This document shows positions 11,560-21,923 of a DNA stretch of 64,000 bases, in pieces (positions within the stretch are counted from its first letter, which is position 1; the number at the start of each line of letters is the position of its first letter). The stretch is from NCBI RefSeq assembly GCF_027595985.1, contig NC_073307.1, forward strand, positions 48,400,509 through 48,464,508, read 5' to 3'. The stretch comes from Sorex araneus. Lineage: Eukaryota; Chordata; Mammalia; Eulipotyphla; Soricidae. Position numbers and translations under genes: made by a program. The notes below the pieces were generated by a model. It saw only the letters and a program-made list of their open reading frames with translations, ran no database searches and was not told the origin of the DNA.

Positions 11560-11882
11560 CCTGCCCTCCCCCTCCCTCTCCATTCGTCTCTGCCCTCCCC
11601 TACCTCCTCCCCTTTTCCCTCTCTTCTCTCCCTCTCCTCCTTTCCCCTCTCTCCTCCCTTTCTCCTCTCTCCCTCCCCATCTTTCCCCCTCCCCATCCCA
11701 TCCCTCTTCCTCACTCCCCCTCCCCCACTGATTTTTTCACTCTCCCTCACTTAGCTGCCACTCCCTCCCCCTTTTCTCCCTCTCTCCCTCTCTCCCTCCT
11801 TTCCCCTCCCCTCTCTCCTTCCTTCCCAGTTCTGGGATCAGACTTAAGAGCTTAGTACCTCTGAGCTACATCCCTGGCCAAC
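11560..11882 (-). mobile_element. tRNA-like head with 270-bp purine tract
   Basis: On the - strand GGCCAGGGATGTAGCTCAGA (11882 downward) looks like a tRNA-type Pol III A box and is followed by CTGATCCCAGAA, a weak B box, then by about 270 bases of almost pure purine (C/T on the + strand, 11560-11830). The head differs from the common SINE head and recalls other tRNA-derived SINE families. Confidence 0.5.
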
Positions 11883-11935
11883 ACTGTTTCTTTAAATCTT
11901 TAAAAATACTTTGAAAAGGCCGTGCTCAGCGCTCC

Positions 11936-12027
11936 ACCCCCCTTCCCTCCTTCTTGGGGGGACTCAGGTGCCAGGTCCCCAGCATCGCCCTTGCTCCCAA
12001 CTCTGAGCCATTTCTCTGGCCGCTACT
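11936..12027 (-). mobile_element. Diverged SINE fragment
   Basis: The - strand begins GGCCAGAGAAATGGCTCAGA and continues with GGGCGATGCTGGGGACCTGG, a worn tRNA-like head. Confidence 0.45.
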
Positions 12028-12399
12028 TTTCTAGTTCTTTTGTTTCGTTTCGTTTTGGTTTGTGGGAGAGAACACCCTGCTTGAGACTAGTGCCTTAGGG
12101 TAGCTTTATGGTGTGGATACTGTTTAGCTTTTATCTTTTTTCATTCCACAAGGGGTGTGTAGTTTTTTTGTGTGGCCGTGGGTAGACAGAGTTCCCTCCT
12201 TATTTAACAGTCAGGATTTGGGTTTCGGAACCTTCTTGCTGGCCCTTGGGCCTTAAGCCCTTACTTGAACTAGGATGGAGCCCTGCTTGAACGCAGGCAC
12301 CAAACCCTGGTCCTTGAGTGCCTGCCACGTGCCAGGGACGCACCAAGGGACAGCTTTGGGCTGAGGCTGCAGACTCCAGGCCCTGCCCTCAGGCCTTCT

Positions 12400-12545
12400 T
12401 CTCCTGTTTTGGTTTTGTTTTGGGCTCCCCCTGCCCCCCCCAACCCCGCAGGGGTTACTCCTGGTAGCGCTTGGGACTGGCTGTGGTATCAGGGTCCAAC
12501 CAGGCAACTGCAGCAAGGTGAGTGCCCTGGCCCGGGACACTAACA
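12400..12545 (-). mobile_element. Diverged SINE, type B-like
   Basis: The - strand carries the reversed form of CAGGGGTTACTCCTGGTAGC and ends at the left in TTTTGGTTTTGTTTTGG, the A-rich tail on the sense strand. Confidence 0.6.
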
Positions 12546-12600
12546 CTCTAGCAAACCCCCAGACCCTGAGCACCCAGTCTGGCCTTGCATGGGGAGGCCC

Positions 12601-13207
12601 CCATAAAAGTAATGAGAATAAGTAGACATAAAGGGAATATTGTTATATTCGTAGAAATTAATTTTTTAAAAAGTTTTAGCCACTTGCACTGAGACAACAA
12701 AGCCAGGTTCAAAGGGCTGTCCTGAATTTGCCATAGCACCCACCTTGATGGAGTGGAGATGAAATCTGAGCTGTTTGCAGTGAGAAATCTCTGGCGCTGG
12801 GCCACCTTCCAATTCCATTTCCTCAACCACATACAGCCTTTGGCCTCAAATCAAACATCCTGGAGGATCTTTGGGGAAATACTTGAAAATGCTCAACATC
12901 CTAGAGTGTTAAAAAACCTATAAAGAATATTCAGGATACCCAATTCAGCTTGATTCGCCAGAAAGGACAGAAAATAAATAAATCAGACATTTGTTTTTGC
13001 TACTGGTTGCATGTCCCCCAAGAGGGGGAAAAATATTGTTTATGTTCAGCAAAAACTGTACATACAGCTGATTATTATAAGCTGTAGAAGAGAAACTATT
13101 TTATAGCAGTTTGCCAGGAATAGGTGTTTTTATGACAGAAGGCTGGTGCCTAAATCTCTCTGGCCTCTGTAAGTTATTGTCAGTGGACTAGATCTATAGG
13201 AATGCCC
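12601..13207. other. Stretch with no recognised feature
   Basis: No OR, LINE or SINE sequence recognised with confidence. 12890-12960 looks A-rich like old LINE sequence. Confidence 0.4.
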
Positions 13208-13312
13208 AGCTTATATATATTACATATTATAATATATAATTTATATCTATATCTATATATTATATTATATCTATAATTATATATTACATATTATATATAT
13301 TATATATGTTAT
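13208..13312. repeat. TA-rich simple repeat
   Basis: Imperfect TATAT/ATATT repeats over about 100 bases. Confidence 0.9.
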
Positions 13313-13733
13313 CTGGGTTCCTTGGGATTTCGTTCATGTGTGAGGCTCGATCCGAGAGTCTCGATAGTGGCTCCCAGGGAACCCAGGTAATGTGGAACTT
13401 TGTGACCTTGGACTCTGGGCTCAACGGGACCTGGGAGCAGAGATCCTCTGCTTGCTTCCCCCAATCTCTGGCGACCCAAGGGTCACATCCATACACCACT
13501 CCCTACCAGCACCAGATAATCTCCTCTTGGCTGATCTCCACCACCCATCCGCCGCCATGCTCAAGGCTGCATTCAGGACGGTGCAGCCACTTCGCATCAT
13601 AAAACATCATAAAACACTTCCTACCCATTTTCCATAATTACCACACCATATTTGATGGGGTCCAAATGTCGTATGAGCCATATGGTTCACCACCTCATCA
13701 TGGCGGGGGTGGGGGTGACAATGGTGCCGACCT
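13313..13733 (+). mobile_element. GC-rich 5' module joined to an RTE copy
   Basis: GC-rich sequence (CCGCCGCCATGCTCAAGGCT, CTGGGCTCAACGGGACCTGG) that runs straight into the RTE 5' frame. A reversed relative lies at about 21940-22368, also beside RTE 5' sequence, so the pairing is not chance. Probably an RTE 5'UTR or promoter module; no protein match seen. Confidence 0.55.
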
Positions 13734-14506
13734 GTGAAGAGTGAACTAACAGGTGCTACAGTTCATTACAACATTCCAGCTAACCAAAAACTTGCATTCA
13801 GTAGACTGGGAGCACCTGCAAGGGTGATTAGAGGTTGCCCTAAAAGCCTCCGTCCCTCTTGGAGAGCCCAGCAAGCTACCAAGAGTATCCCGCCTGCATG
13901 GCAGAGTTTGGTAAGCGACCCATGGAATATTCAATATGCCAAAACCAGTAACAATGGGCCTCATTCCCTTGACCCTGAAAGAGCCCCCAATATGGCAGCA
14001 TTAAGAAGAATGAGCAAGGAGAGGCTGATAAAATGTCAGGGCCAAACTAGGCTGCCAAAACAAAGAAGGACTAAAATGACTGTCTCTACTTTCAACGCAC
14101 GTATGCTGGCTTTGGAAGCATCCATCGAGGAGTTGATGGTGCAAGAGCAGAATATCAAGTACGACATCATTGGTCTGACTGAGACAAGAAGGCATCGATC
14201 ACATCATGACACCTTCAACATGACAAACAACCTGGCACTGGAGAAGAACTGTTCCTCAGAGCATGCGACAACAGAGGCATCAGTGGTGTCAGTGTCCTTG
14301 TCAACACAAACTTGGCCATGAGCATTGATTCACTCGAATGCCTAACAACCCGAATCGAACACTTACACTTGAATATATGTAGCTCATTGCCGGCAGTTTC
14401 TCTCTTCTTTGTCTACGCACCAACATCCAACTGTGATGAAGGAAGTGATCATCAACGTAAAGAAGGGGTTTGGCAGGGTGATACCATTTCACCGAAACTC
14501 TTCAGT
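13734..14506 (+). mobile_element. RTE-type LINE: endonuclease joined to RT fragment
   Basis: An open frame from 13734 gives the RTE N-terminal region (LGAPARVIRG, SLDPERAPN) and then an APE-type endonuclease: STFNARMLAL (conserved Asn), IEELMVQEQNIKYDIIGLTE with the catalytic Glu, then, in another frame, a YAPTS block near 14416. Near 14445 the sequence jumps to the RT block GVWQGDTISPKLFSAT in a shifted frame, skipping most of the region between. The copy is dead through deletion and frameshift. The residue pattern fits the RTE clade rather than L1. Confidence 0.75.
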
Positions 14507-14628
14507 GCTACTCAGGAATCATTCCTGGCGGTGCTTGGGAGACCAATATGGTATGCTGGGAATCGAACTCGGGTCAGCTCCATGCAAGACAAATGCCCTA
14601 ACCGCTGTACTATGTCTCCAGCCCCTTC
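14507..14628 (-). mobile_element. SINE type B, partial
   Basis: Reverse copy inserted into the RTE RT fragment; ends TATGTCTCCAGCCCC at the head. The 3' part is missing. Confidence 0.8.
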
Positions 14629-14999
14629 AGGTTTATTCTGAATGTTCATGTCTTGGGGGTTTTATTTAAAATTTTTATTAGTTTAACATTTATGGTTTTA
14701 AAATACAAAGTAACTGTATCCTTAATGCGACAGAAGTGCCCCAAACCCTCCACAGTTGTCCAAATGTTTCTCTTCTAGTCTGCCCCTTCCTTCCCTAAAT
14801 CATACTGCCCTTCACTGCTAGGCAATCTCAATTTTGTAATCAAAGCCAAAGTTTGTCATCATTTGATATTGTCTACTTCTTTATTGTGTTTTCCTGAAAT
14901 GAGAAATGAGCAAGATGATCTGGTATTTGTCCTTATCTTTTTGGCATATTATGCTTAACACAAATTGCAGCAAACTGCAGGATTTTAACTTTTCTCTGT

Positions 15000-15036
<37 letters not shown>

Positions 15037-15055
15037 TGTGCGCACACAGGCGTGC
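15000..15055. repeat. (TG)n microsatellite
   Basis: About 16 TG units with a CG-interrupted end. The reading frames across it are artefacts. Confidence 0.95.
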
Positions 15056-15059
15056 ATGT

Positions 15060-15910
15060 GTGCACTGCTTAATAAACTCATCTATTATAGGACCCTTCAG
15101 TTGTGCAGTTGTGTCCATATCCTTACTTTTGTATTTAGAACAAGAAATAAAGGTATCCATGTTACATTTTTTAATTCATACTTCTATTTTGGTGAGGGAA
15201 AAGGGAGACAAATTAGAAACACTTGGTCATAGGGGAATTATATTCTCATTTATTCTGAATGAGGTTAGTGAAATTTTCACAAAATAAGATGTAAATTTAT
15301 AGAAAATAATTGTTTTGTTTTGCATATTAGACTACCATAATGCTCTTATCAATGTTAAACATTTTGTTATTAAAATTACTACATTTATTATATGCAAAAT
15401 TTTATAAATTAATATTTTCAAAGACATATGTACAAAATCTTTTATATACATTAACTATTCATTTACAATATCATTAATTTCTTAAATGACTCCATAAGTT
15501 AAATATCAAAATAAATTGTGAAATATTTTACACTTAATTAAATATAAACTAAACCTATAAGGTATTAATGATAAAAATTTTGTGGATATTAAAAATTGAG
15601 TCAAGCCAGTGGTAGTTTCTTATATATATGGAATATAAATATATGCTTTTTGATTTAATATTTTATTTCACTTTACATATAGAATACTTAGTTCTTTTGC
15701 AGTTTTCTTTACAATTATTTTAGTGCTTCTATGTTATGTGACCTATTTTCCAGGGATATATCTTCCACTGAGCTACTAGAAGCTCTGTGTTTTATCAGAT
15801 AAATACATTATTCTATCATAACATGCATAGTTTATTATATTATGTCATCTACACTGCTCATATCAAGTTAGAAAATTGAATAAGGAAGCCAATTCTATTA
15901 ATGACAAAAA
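15060..15910. other. AT-rich stretch, no gene
   Basis: No frame or repeat recognised, apart from a short tRNA-like word near 15755-15790. 14650-14880 just before the microsatellite may be an old antisense L1 3' end. Confidence 0.45.
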
Positions 15911-15911
15911 G

Positions 15912-16058
15912 TCATGGGGGTCTGAGAGATAGTCCAGCCAGTAAGGCACTTGCCTTGCATCCCATATGATTCTCTGAGTCCTAAAAGTTGCGATCCCTGA
16001 GAGTATAGTCAGGAAAAAATCCTGAGCACATTTGATGTAGCCCCCCCAAAAAAACAAA
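15912..16058 (+). mobile_element. Old SINE, type B-like
   Basis: Diverged copy with TCTGAGAGATAGTCCAGCCA head, CTTGCCTTGCAT and an A-rich end. Confidence 0.65.
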
Positions 16059-16113
16059 AATTAAAAAATTCAGAGACATGATGTGTTTACCAAATAAAGT
16101 ACCAGTCATTCTT

Positions 16114-16362
16114 TAAACTGTCACTGTCACTGTCATCCCATTACTCATTGATTTGCTCGAGCAGGCACCAGTAACTTCTCCATCTTGAGACTTGTTACTG
16201 TTTTTGGAATATTGAATATGCCACAGGTAGCTTGTTAGGCTCTGCCGTGTGGGCGAGATATTCTCGGTAGCTTGCCAGGTTCTTGGAGAGGAGCGAAGGA
16301 ATCAAACCTGGGTTGACTGCACGCAAGGCAAAAGTGCTACAGCTGTACTATCGCTCCAGCCA
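16114..16362 (-). mobile_element. SINE type A (RTE-tailed)
   Basis: Full-length reverse copy. The 3' tail at the left reads CACTGTCACTGTCACTGTCA, a short-repeat tail and not poly-A. The head ends TATCGCTCCAGCC. Confidence 0.92.
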
Positions 16363-16499
16363 ATTCTTTAAAATTATCAAAAAATTGAACAGATAATAAC
16401 TCTTCCTTTTATCTTGAGATTATCATTTTTAAAGAAGAGAGAATCTGAAGGAACTAAAAGTATGGATGAATATCTCTAATTAATATTAAAGAAAAAATC

Positions 16500-16620
16500 T
16501 TTCTTAGGTATGGTAATATATTAGGATAATATGATAATTATAATGATATAATATGCTATCATAATATCATAATGATATGATAACATGGTAATATATTAGA
16601 ATGACATGATTACCTAATGC
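16500..16620. repeat. ATAATATG-type low-complexity repeat
   Basis: Irregular repeats of ATAATATGATA over 120 bases. Confidence 0.75.
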
Positions 16621-16984
16621 TATGGACAATGTGATAGGGGATCCTGGTGATGTTGACAAAAATAGTTTTGAAACTTAAACTAGCCCAAAGAAATGAAAAC
16701 CTCTGAAACCAGGACTTATGTGAGGATACCTAAAAACCACTGAGATGCAGAATTTTAGGCCAAGCATATGGCTGGACATCCTAAGAGGAAAGTCCCCACA
16801 ACTGGAATAAGACTATGTCAAAGAATGTCAAACAAAAACATCAATACCTCCAACTCTCCCCCTTGGCAACCACCATAGCTATAGGCTTTGGAAGGCAGTT
16901 TGGAAAACCTGAATATATAAACTAGTTTGGCAGTGGAAAAGGAACCCATTTTCAGGGAAATGACCCAGCACTCTACATACTTAT

Positions 16985-17200
16985 TTTTTGCTTGTTTTTG
17001 TCTTTTATTTGGGGCATTGTGGTTCACAATACTGTTAATAGGGTTTCAAGCACATTCCATCATAACACCATCCACCATAGTATCAGTTTCCCTCCACCAT
17101 TATCTCAGTGACCCTTCACTCCAACCCCATTTTTATTCCTCCCCTGTGATAAGCTTCATACTAAAGAAAGACCCTATGTTTAAAAATCTCTCTCTTTTAT
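16985..17200 (-). mobile_element. Old L1 3'UTR remnant
   Basis: Matches the L1 3'UTR antisense layout (CCATCATAACACCATCCACC then CCCTTCACTCC), well diverged. 16620-16985 and 17200-17490 hold no firm feature. Confidence 0.5.
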
Positions 17201-17489
17201 ATACACTTTCTTGTTTTCATGGCATTTATTTTCCATTTTTGAGAAGTTACTGAAATCTACTTGCTTTTATTCATTTTGAAGAAACTCATATTCTCTCTTG
17301 AACACATAATCACGTTCTTTTTCTCTCCTCATGTTTATATAGGAAAATTTGCCTAATAAATATATTTTACTTCATCGATCATATCCCCCTGAAATTCTTC
17401 TCTTTGATGTAAGGTGAAAGACTTGGAAAAACCTAGGTAGTATTTAGGACTAACTTCCCTTTCCTTTCCATACTTCCCGATTCCAGCTT

Positions 17490-18670
17490 GCTACATTCCA
17501 ATACTGTAGGATAACATTGGTTTGTCCTTTTTCCCTTGCTTCAGGGATCTTAGGTTTATTGGGTTACACCTATCACAGTTCTCCCAAGGCACTCCCATTC
17601 CTGTGTGTTTATCTTTAACTTCTTCTTTGTTCCCCAACCAGTCAATCACCTTTATCCCCTAATTAGACTCTGTTTATTTGTATTTTTAAGTGAAATACTA
17701 CTTTTCTCCTTCCCTTATGTCCTTTTGTATAGTTTACTTCAGAGCAATGTCCTTTATGTATAGACACAGGAAGACAGTTAATGTTAGGCTTTTGTAACTT
17801 GGGAGTTAATTGACTCCAAATAATATTCACTCCTCATTATCTTTTTTTCCCTTTTCTTTGCATTTTTGTTATTATTTTTTTAATGGTGAGTCACCGTGGG
17901 GTACAGTTACATACTTACAAAATTTCGTGTTTGCGTTTCAGTCATGCAATGATTGAGTACCCATCCCTCCACCAGTGCCCATTCTCCACCACCAAAGTAT
18001 CCTTCTCACCACCTCCCAATCCCCCCACACCACCCTGCCTCTGAGGCAGGGCATTCCATTGTGTTCTCTCTCTCCTTTTTGGTGTTGTGGTTTGCAATAG
18101 AGGCACTGAGTGGCCATTGTTTTCAATCTGTAGTCTACATTTGGTATGCATCTCCCATCCCCAGCGGGTCTTCCAAACACCCTTTATTTGGTGTTCTCTT
18201 CTCTTTAGCTGTCTTTTCCCCCCCAGCATGTGAGGCCAGCTTCCAAGCCATAGGGCAAAGCTCCTGTCCTTATTTCTATTATTCTTGGGTGTTAGTCTCC
18301 TATTCTGATACTTTATATTCCACAGATTATCTGTTTTCTTGACTTAAACCTCAGTTGCCCTTAGTTCCTAGCACTCCAAAAGCAGGGTCCCAATGAGGGA
18401 CTGGATGGACCCAGGACAAGCTGTGAGCTACCCTGGCATCAAAATGGGCCAGGCCACACACCATAATACTTAACTATAATTTAAGAGCATATTCATGGAC
18501 AAATTCTGTCATGATTCAAGGAGTAACATTAGGACCCTGCAAGGGTTAGGAAAGACTAATCTGGCCTGAGAATTGTAGTCAGGGATCTATAATGAGATGT
18601 CCCTAGAAAAGTCACCCTATAAACTTAATGTATCTCTTACTGTATCCATACAAGATAACTAATATTATTA
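17490..18670 (+). repeat. Unnamed dispersed repeat, copy 1
   Basis: Two blocks (17500-17850 and 18346-18670) recur in the same order and orientation at 49790-50830. Shared words include GGATAACATTGGTTTGTCCT, GACACAGGAAGACAGTTAAT, AAAAGCAGGGTCCCAA and TCTGGCCTGAG. The family was not recognised; an LTR or an L1 5' region are possibilities. This copy is split by an L1 3' end and carries extra sequence at 17600-17750 absent from copy 2. Confidence 0.7.
17856..18345 (-). mobile_element. 5'-truncated L1, 3'UTR only
   Basis: The + strand reads TGGTGAGTCACCGTGGGGTA then the C-rich ACCAGTGCCCATTCTCCACC block, ending with TATTCCACAGATTATCTG. This is the type-I L1 3'UTR. A possible duplication, ATTATCTTTTTTT against ATTATCTGTTTTC, flanks it. 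Confidence 0.82.
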
Positions 18671-18683
18671 AGAAGTGGAATTA

Positions 18684-18930
18684 GGATGCGATAGCCCAGC
18701 AGGTAGGGGTTTGCCTTGCACACGGCCGACCAGGGTTCTATTCCTCCATCCATCTCGGAGAGCCCAGCAAGCTACTGAGAGTATGTCGCCCACACGGCAG
18801 AGTCTGGCAAGCTATCTGTGGCATATTAAGATATGCCAAAAACAGTAACAACAAGTCTCACAATGGAGACATTACTGGTGCCCGCTCGAGCAAATTGATG
18901 AGCAATGGGATGACAGTGATACAGTGATCA
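18684..18930 (+). mobile_element. SINE type A (RTE-tailed)
   Basis: Full-length, head GATGCGATAGCCCAGCAGGT, tail GACAGTGATACAGTGATC. Confidence 0.9.
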
Positions 18931-19182
18931 ATAGTGGTCACCTATCAACAAGTTTCATAGGTTTTATAATCAAATTTCAAATAACTGCAATAATAAAAAC
19001 AAACCACTAAATAAAAACACAATTCATTTAAACAATAGTGTAGAAAATACAAAAAAATGTAATTTATTTGCCTAATTCATCAGAGTTAACTACAAAGATA
19101 CATTTTAGCTTTGGAGTTTAAGGCAGTTTCATTTTCTCTTACCAGTTATGTTTTCTGATGCTAAAATCACTATCTTCTGCTG

Positions 19183-19352
19183 CAGCTGTAGGTTGATAGC
19201 ACAGCAGGTAGGGCGTTTGCCTTGCACGCGGCCAACCCGGGTTTGATTCCCATCATCCCATATGGTCCCCTGAGCACCGCCAGGAGTAATTCCTGAGTGC
19301 AAAGACAGGAGTAACCCCTGTGCATCTCCGGGTGTGACCCAAAAAGAAAAAA
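19183..19352 (+). mobile_element. SINE type B
   Basis: Full-length with intact A and B boxes (TAGCACAGCAGGTAGGGCGT, GGGTTTGATTCCC) and CCGGGTGTGACCC followed by A-rich tail. Confidence 0.92.
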
Positions 19353-19529
19353 ATTAATTTTATATAAAATTTAAATTATTCTCTTTACCAAATTGTTCAA
19401 AATAATTTACACAAGACAAAAAAAACCACACAAATGGACTCCAAAATGTGAAAAATACTTCAATTAGCAAATCAGTAAATTAAATATCCAGATCATTCTC
19501 TATGATTCTCTAAGAATTTAGTCCCTATA

Positions 19530-19617
19530 TTGGAGAGATGGGTGTTTGATCATTTTATGACTGAAAATCATGAAAGCTTTGTAACTGTATCTCACAGTGA
19601 CTCAATAAAAAAAAGAA
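19530..19617 (+). mobile_element. L1 3' terminus, severely 5'-truncated
   Basis: Only the last 90 bases of an L1 3'UTR (ATCATGAAAGCTTTGTAACT, CACAGTGACTCAATAAAAAA). Confidence 0.75.
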
Positions 19618-19794
19618 TGGAACTGAAGGTCTTTATTGATTTTTCTATAAAGAGAAAGAAATAGGGTGCTAAAATGAAAGTGAAATTGAGAGGGAGCTAT
19701 TTTACTGTATGGGCTTAAAAGCAATTTTTACTGTTCATGAAAAGAATCTAGGAGAAAAGGGAAGGCTGTAAATATGAGAAAGTGAAAAGTCCAT

Positions 19795-19907
19795 TGGCAT
19801 ATATCCATATCTATATCTATCTATAGATATATGTGGAGAGATCTCCAGGATAGATATATGTGAGATCTATGTGAGATCTATGTGAGATCATAGATATATG
19901 TGATATC
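19795..19907. repeat. ATCTATATAT / GTGAGATCTAT simple repeats
   Basis: ATATC-rich repeat followed by tandem TGTGAGATCTA units, immediately before the RTE-associated tandem units. Confidence 0.8.
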
Positions 19908-20447
19908 TCCAAGCCTGCTTGGATCGGAATGGGGCCTCTTCCACCCATTTTCCAGTAGCTAGGCTGTCATGCCCACATGCTGGAAAATGGCAGATCTGGG
20001 TGCCGTGTAATTCCATCAACGGCCAACATCCAGAGAGTATAAAACCAAGCTCCCGGAAGAGAGCGACACAGAGTCTCTTGCCCCTGCGCCTGGCTATCTT
20101 CACCGGGGCCCCTCACAGGGGGTGGGTTGAGTCTCCCTCCCTGCCCCAAGCAGAGTCCCCATCAGCCGAAGACCTCCAGAACCCAGCCACAGCAATGCTC
20201 AAAGCCACTCTCCACATGCTTGAATGTGCCTCAGGCATGAAGGAACCAGAAGAGGAACCCAGGTGTGCAGGATCCAGGGCTGAGATCTCCAAGCCTGCTT
20301 GGATCGGGACTGGGCCTCTTCTGCCCAGATCCCCCATTGCCCAGTAGCTAGGTGGTTACACCCAGAAACTGCCCCAGCACTGTGTAATCCCATCAACAGC
20401 CAATATCCAGAGATTATAAAACCAAGCTCTGTGAAGTGGCTGCATGA
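19908..20447 (+). mobile_element. Tandem promoter-like 5' units of an RTE composite
   Basis: One full unit (19908-20281, 374 bases) and a partial second (20282-20447). Both contain CTCCAAGCCTGCTTGGATCG, a block TAATCCCATCAAC (or TAATTCCATCAAC) and a TATA-like word (GTATAAAACC at 20038, TTATAAAACC at 20414). GC-rich, with no protein match. It runs directly into RTE 5' sequence. A reversed relative is at 50450-50679. Confidence 0.65.
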
Positions 20448-20727
20448 CATCTTATGGCCTACTTCTCCTTCTTGGAAAACCTGGCAAGCTACCGAGAGCT
20501 TCCTACCCACACAGGAGAACCTGGCAAGCTTCCTGTGGCATATTCATATGCAAAATACAGTAATAATGATGGGTCTCAATTTTCTGACCCTGAGAGAGTC
20601 TTTAATGTGGCACCATTTTGAGAATGACAAGTAAAGAGAGGATGCTAAAATCTCAGGGCTAGGATGAATGCAGACGTTACTGGGTCTGCTTGAGCAAAAC
20701 GATGATCAACAGGATGATAGTGATAGT
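20448..20727 (+). mobile_element. RTE-derived body and 3' tail of the composite
   Basis: RTE 5' block (GCAAGCTACCGAGAGCTTCC, CATATTCATATGCAAAATAC) followed by the RTE 3' end (TTACTGGGTCTGCTTGAGCA, GATGATAGTGATAGTGATAT). It has no tRNA-like head, so it is not a SINE; with the tandem units it forms a non-autonomous RTE derivative of about 820 bases. Confidence 0.7.
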
Positions 20728-21205
20728 GATATAGTTAACTATAAAAGAATCTAAAGTTCCATAAGAAAATGTCATAGACCTAATTGAATGTACAAAAGTT
20801 GATAATTTTTAATAATACATATTGACAGCTGGTGCCAAGCATGTACATTATATACTTTTGTATACTTTAAACATTAATATTAATACTATTGCAAATCATG
20901 GTACCTAATTTTAAAATATGTTGAGGAATTGAGGCAATCATCCACCCATTTGAGAGAGGTACATAAGAAAACATTTCAATCTGTTTTCCCACAGTTGTGT
21001 TTCTTTAGCATTTGAACAATATTTTTTATTGTTATAATTTTTTTCATTGTTACTGATATATTTGAACAATATAATCAGAACCAGCAATTCAAACATCAAA
21101 GTGATATCTATATCTAACAATGGGAGTGAAATAATGTTGCCATACTCAGGCTTATATTTAAATGAATATGCTTTAATAATTTCAGAGGAAGGATCATTGG
21201 AAAGT
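20728..21205. other. AT-rich stretch, no gene
   Basis: Nothing recognised. Confidence 0.5.
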
Positions 21206-21314
21206 TAGTGGCAATCGTTGTCACTGTCACTGTTATCACTGTCATCCCGTTGTTCATTGATTTGCTCAAGTGGGCACCAGTAACGTCTCCATTTGTTGCA
21301 GTCCTGAGATTTTA

Positions 21315-21693
21315 TTTTTTAATTTTTTTTGTTTTAACTTTAGTTTTCTTTTCTTTTCTTTTTTTTCTTTTCTTTTCTTTTCTTTTCTTTTCTTTGTGAA
21401 TCACTGGGAGACAAAGTTACAGACTTACAGGTTTTCATGCTTATGTTTCAGTCATACAATGATCGAGTACCCATCCCTCCACCAGTGCCCATTTTCCACC
21501 ACCAATGATCCCAGCATCCCTCCCACTACCCCCACCCTGTCCCCTTCACCCCACCCTGCCTCTGTGGCAGGGCATTCCCATTTGCTCACTCTCTCATTTT
21601 GGGTGTTGTGGTTTGCTACAAAGGTATTAAATTGGCATCTTGTTCAGTCTATAGTCTATTTTCAGCCTGTTTCTCCCATCCCTAGTGCCAGCT
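21315..21693 (-). mobile_element. 5'-truncated L1 3' end with target-site duplication
   Basis: Type-I L1 3'UTR inserted into the RTE composite. The 11-bp duplication CTGAGATTTTA lies at 21304-21314 and 21694-21704. The T-rich end has grown into a (TTTTC)n run at 21346-21395. Confidence 0.88.
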
Positions 21694-21877
21694 CTGAGAT
21701 TTTAGCAGCCTCTCCTTACTCGATTTCCCCAATGATTAGAGGCTCTTTCAGGATCAGGGGAATGAGACCTGTTATTGTTACTATTTTTGGCATATCAAAT
21801 ATGCCACAGGGAGCTAGTCAGGGTCTTCCGTGCAGGCGGGATACTCTCAGCAGCTTGCCGGGCTCTCCAAGAGAGAG

Positions 21878-21881
<4 letters not shown>

Positions 21882-21912
<31 letters not shown>

Positions 21913-21923
21913 ACATATATATA
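21882..21923. repeat. (TA)n microsatellite
   Basis: About 40 bases of TA-rich repeats inside the RTE composite. Confidence 0.9.

Larger units (their letters stand above)
11036..12600. other. GC-rich island of SINE-like and pyrimidine-rich sequence
   Basis: About 1.55 kb that is far richer in G+C than either flank, starting after L1 sequence and ending at CCCCATAAAAGTAATGAGAA. It contains several reversed, diverged SINE pieces and a long C/T tract, listed separately. 11036-11330 has no recognised identity. Open frames here are compositional; none resembles a known protein. Confidence 0.6.

Noticed and set aside
11496-11855. 119-codon Pro/Ser/Leu-rich frame
   Set aside because: It is a translation of the C/T tract, and other frames on both strands are open for the same reason.
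13734-14321. 195-codon frame as a cellular gene
   Set aside because: Its content is RTE N-terminus and endonuclease, and the frame breaks inside the domain.
15000-15055. Frames rich in Val-Cys or Thr-His
   Set aside because: Products of the TG microsatellite.
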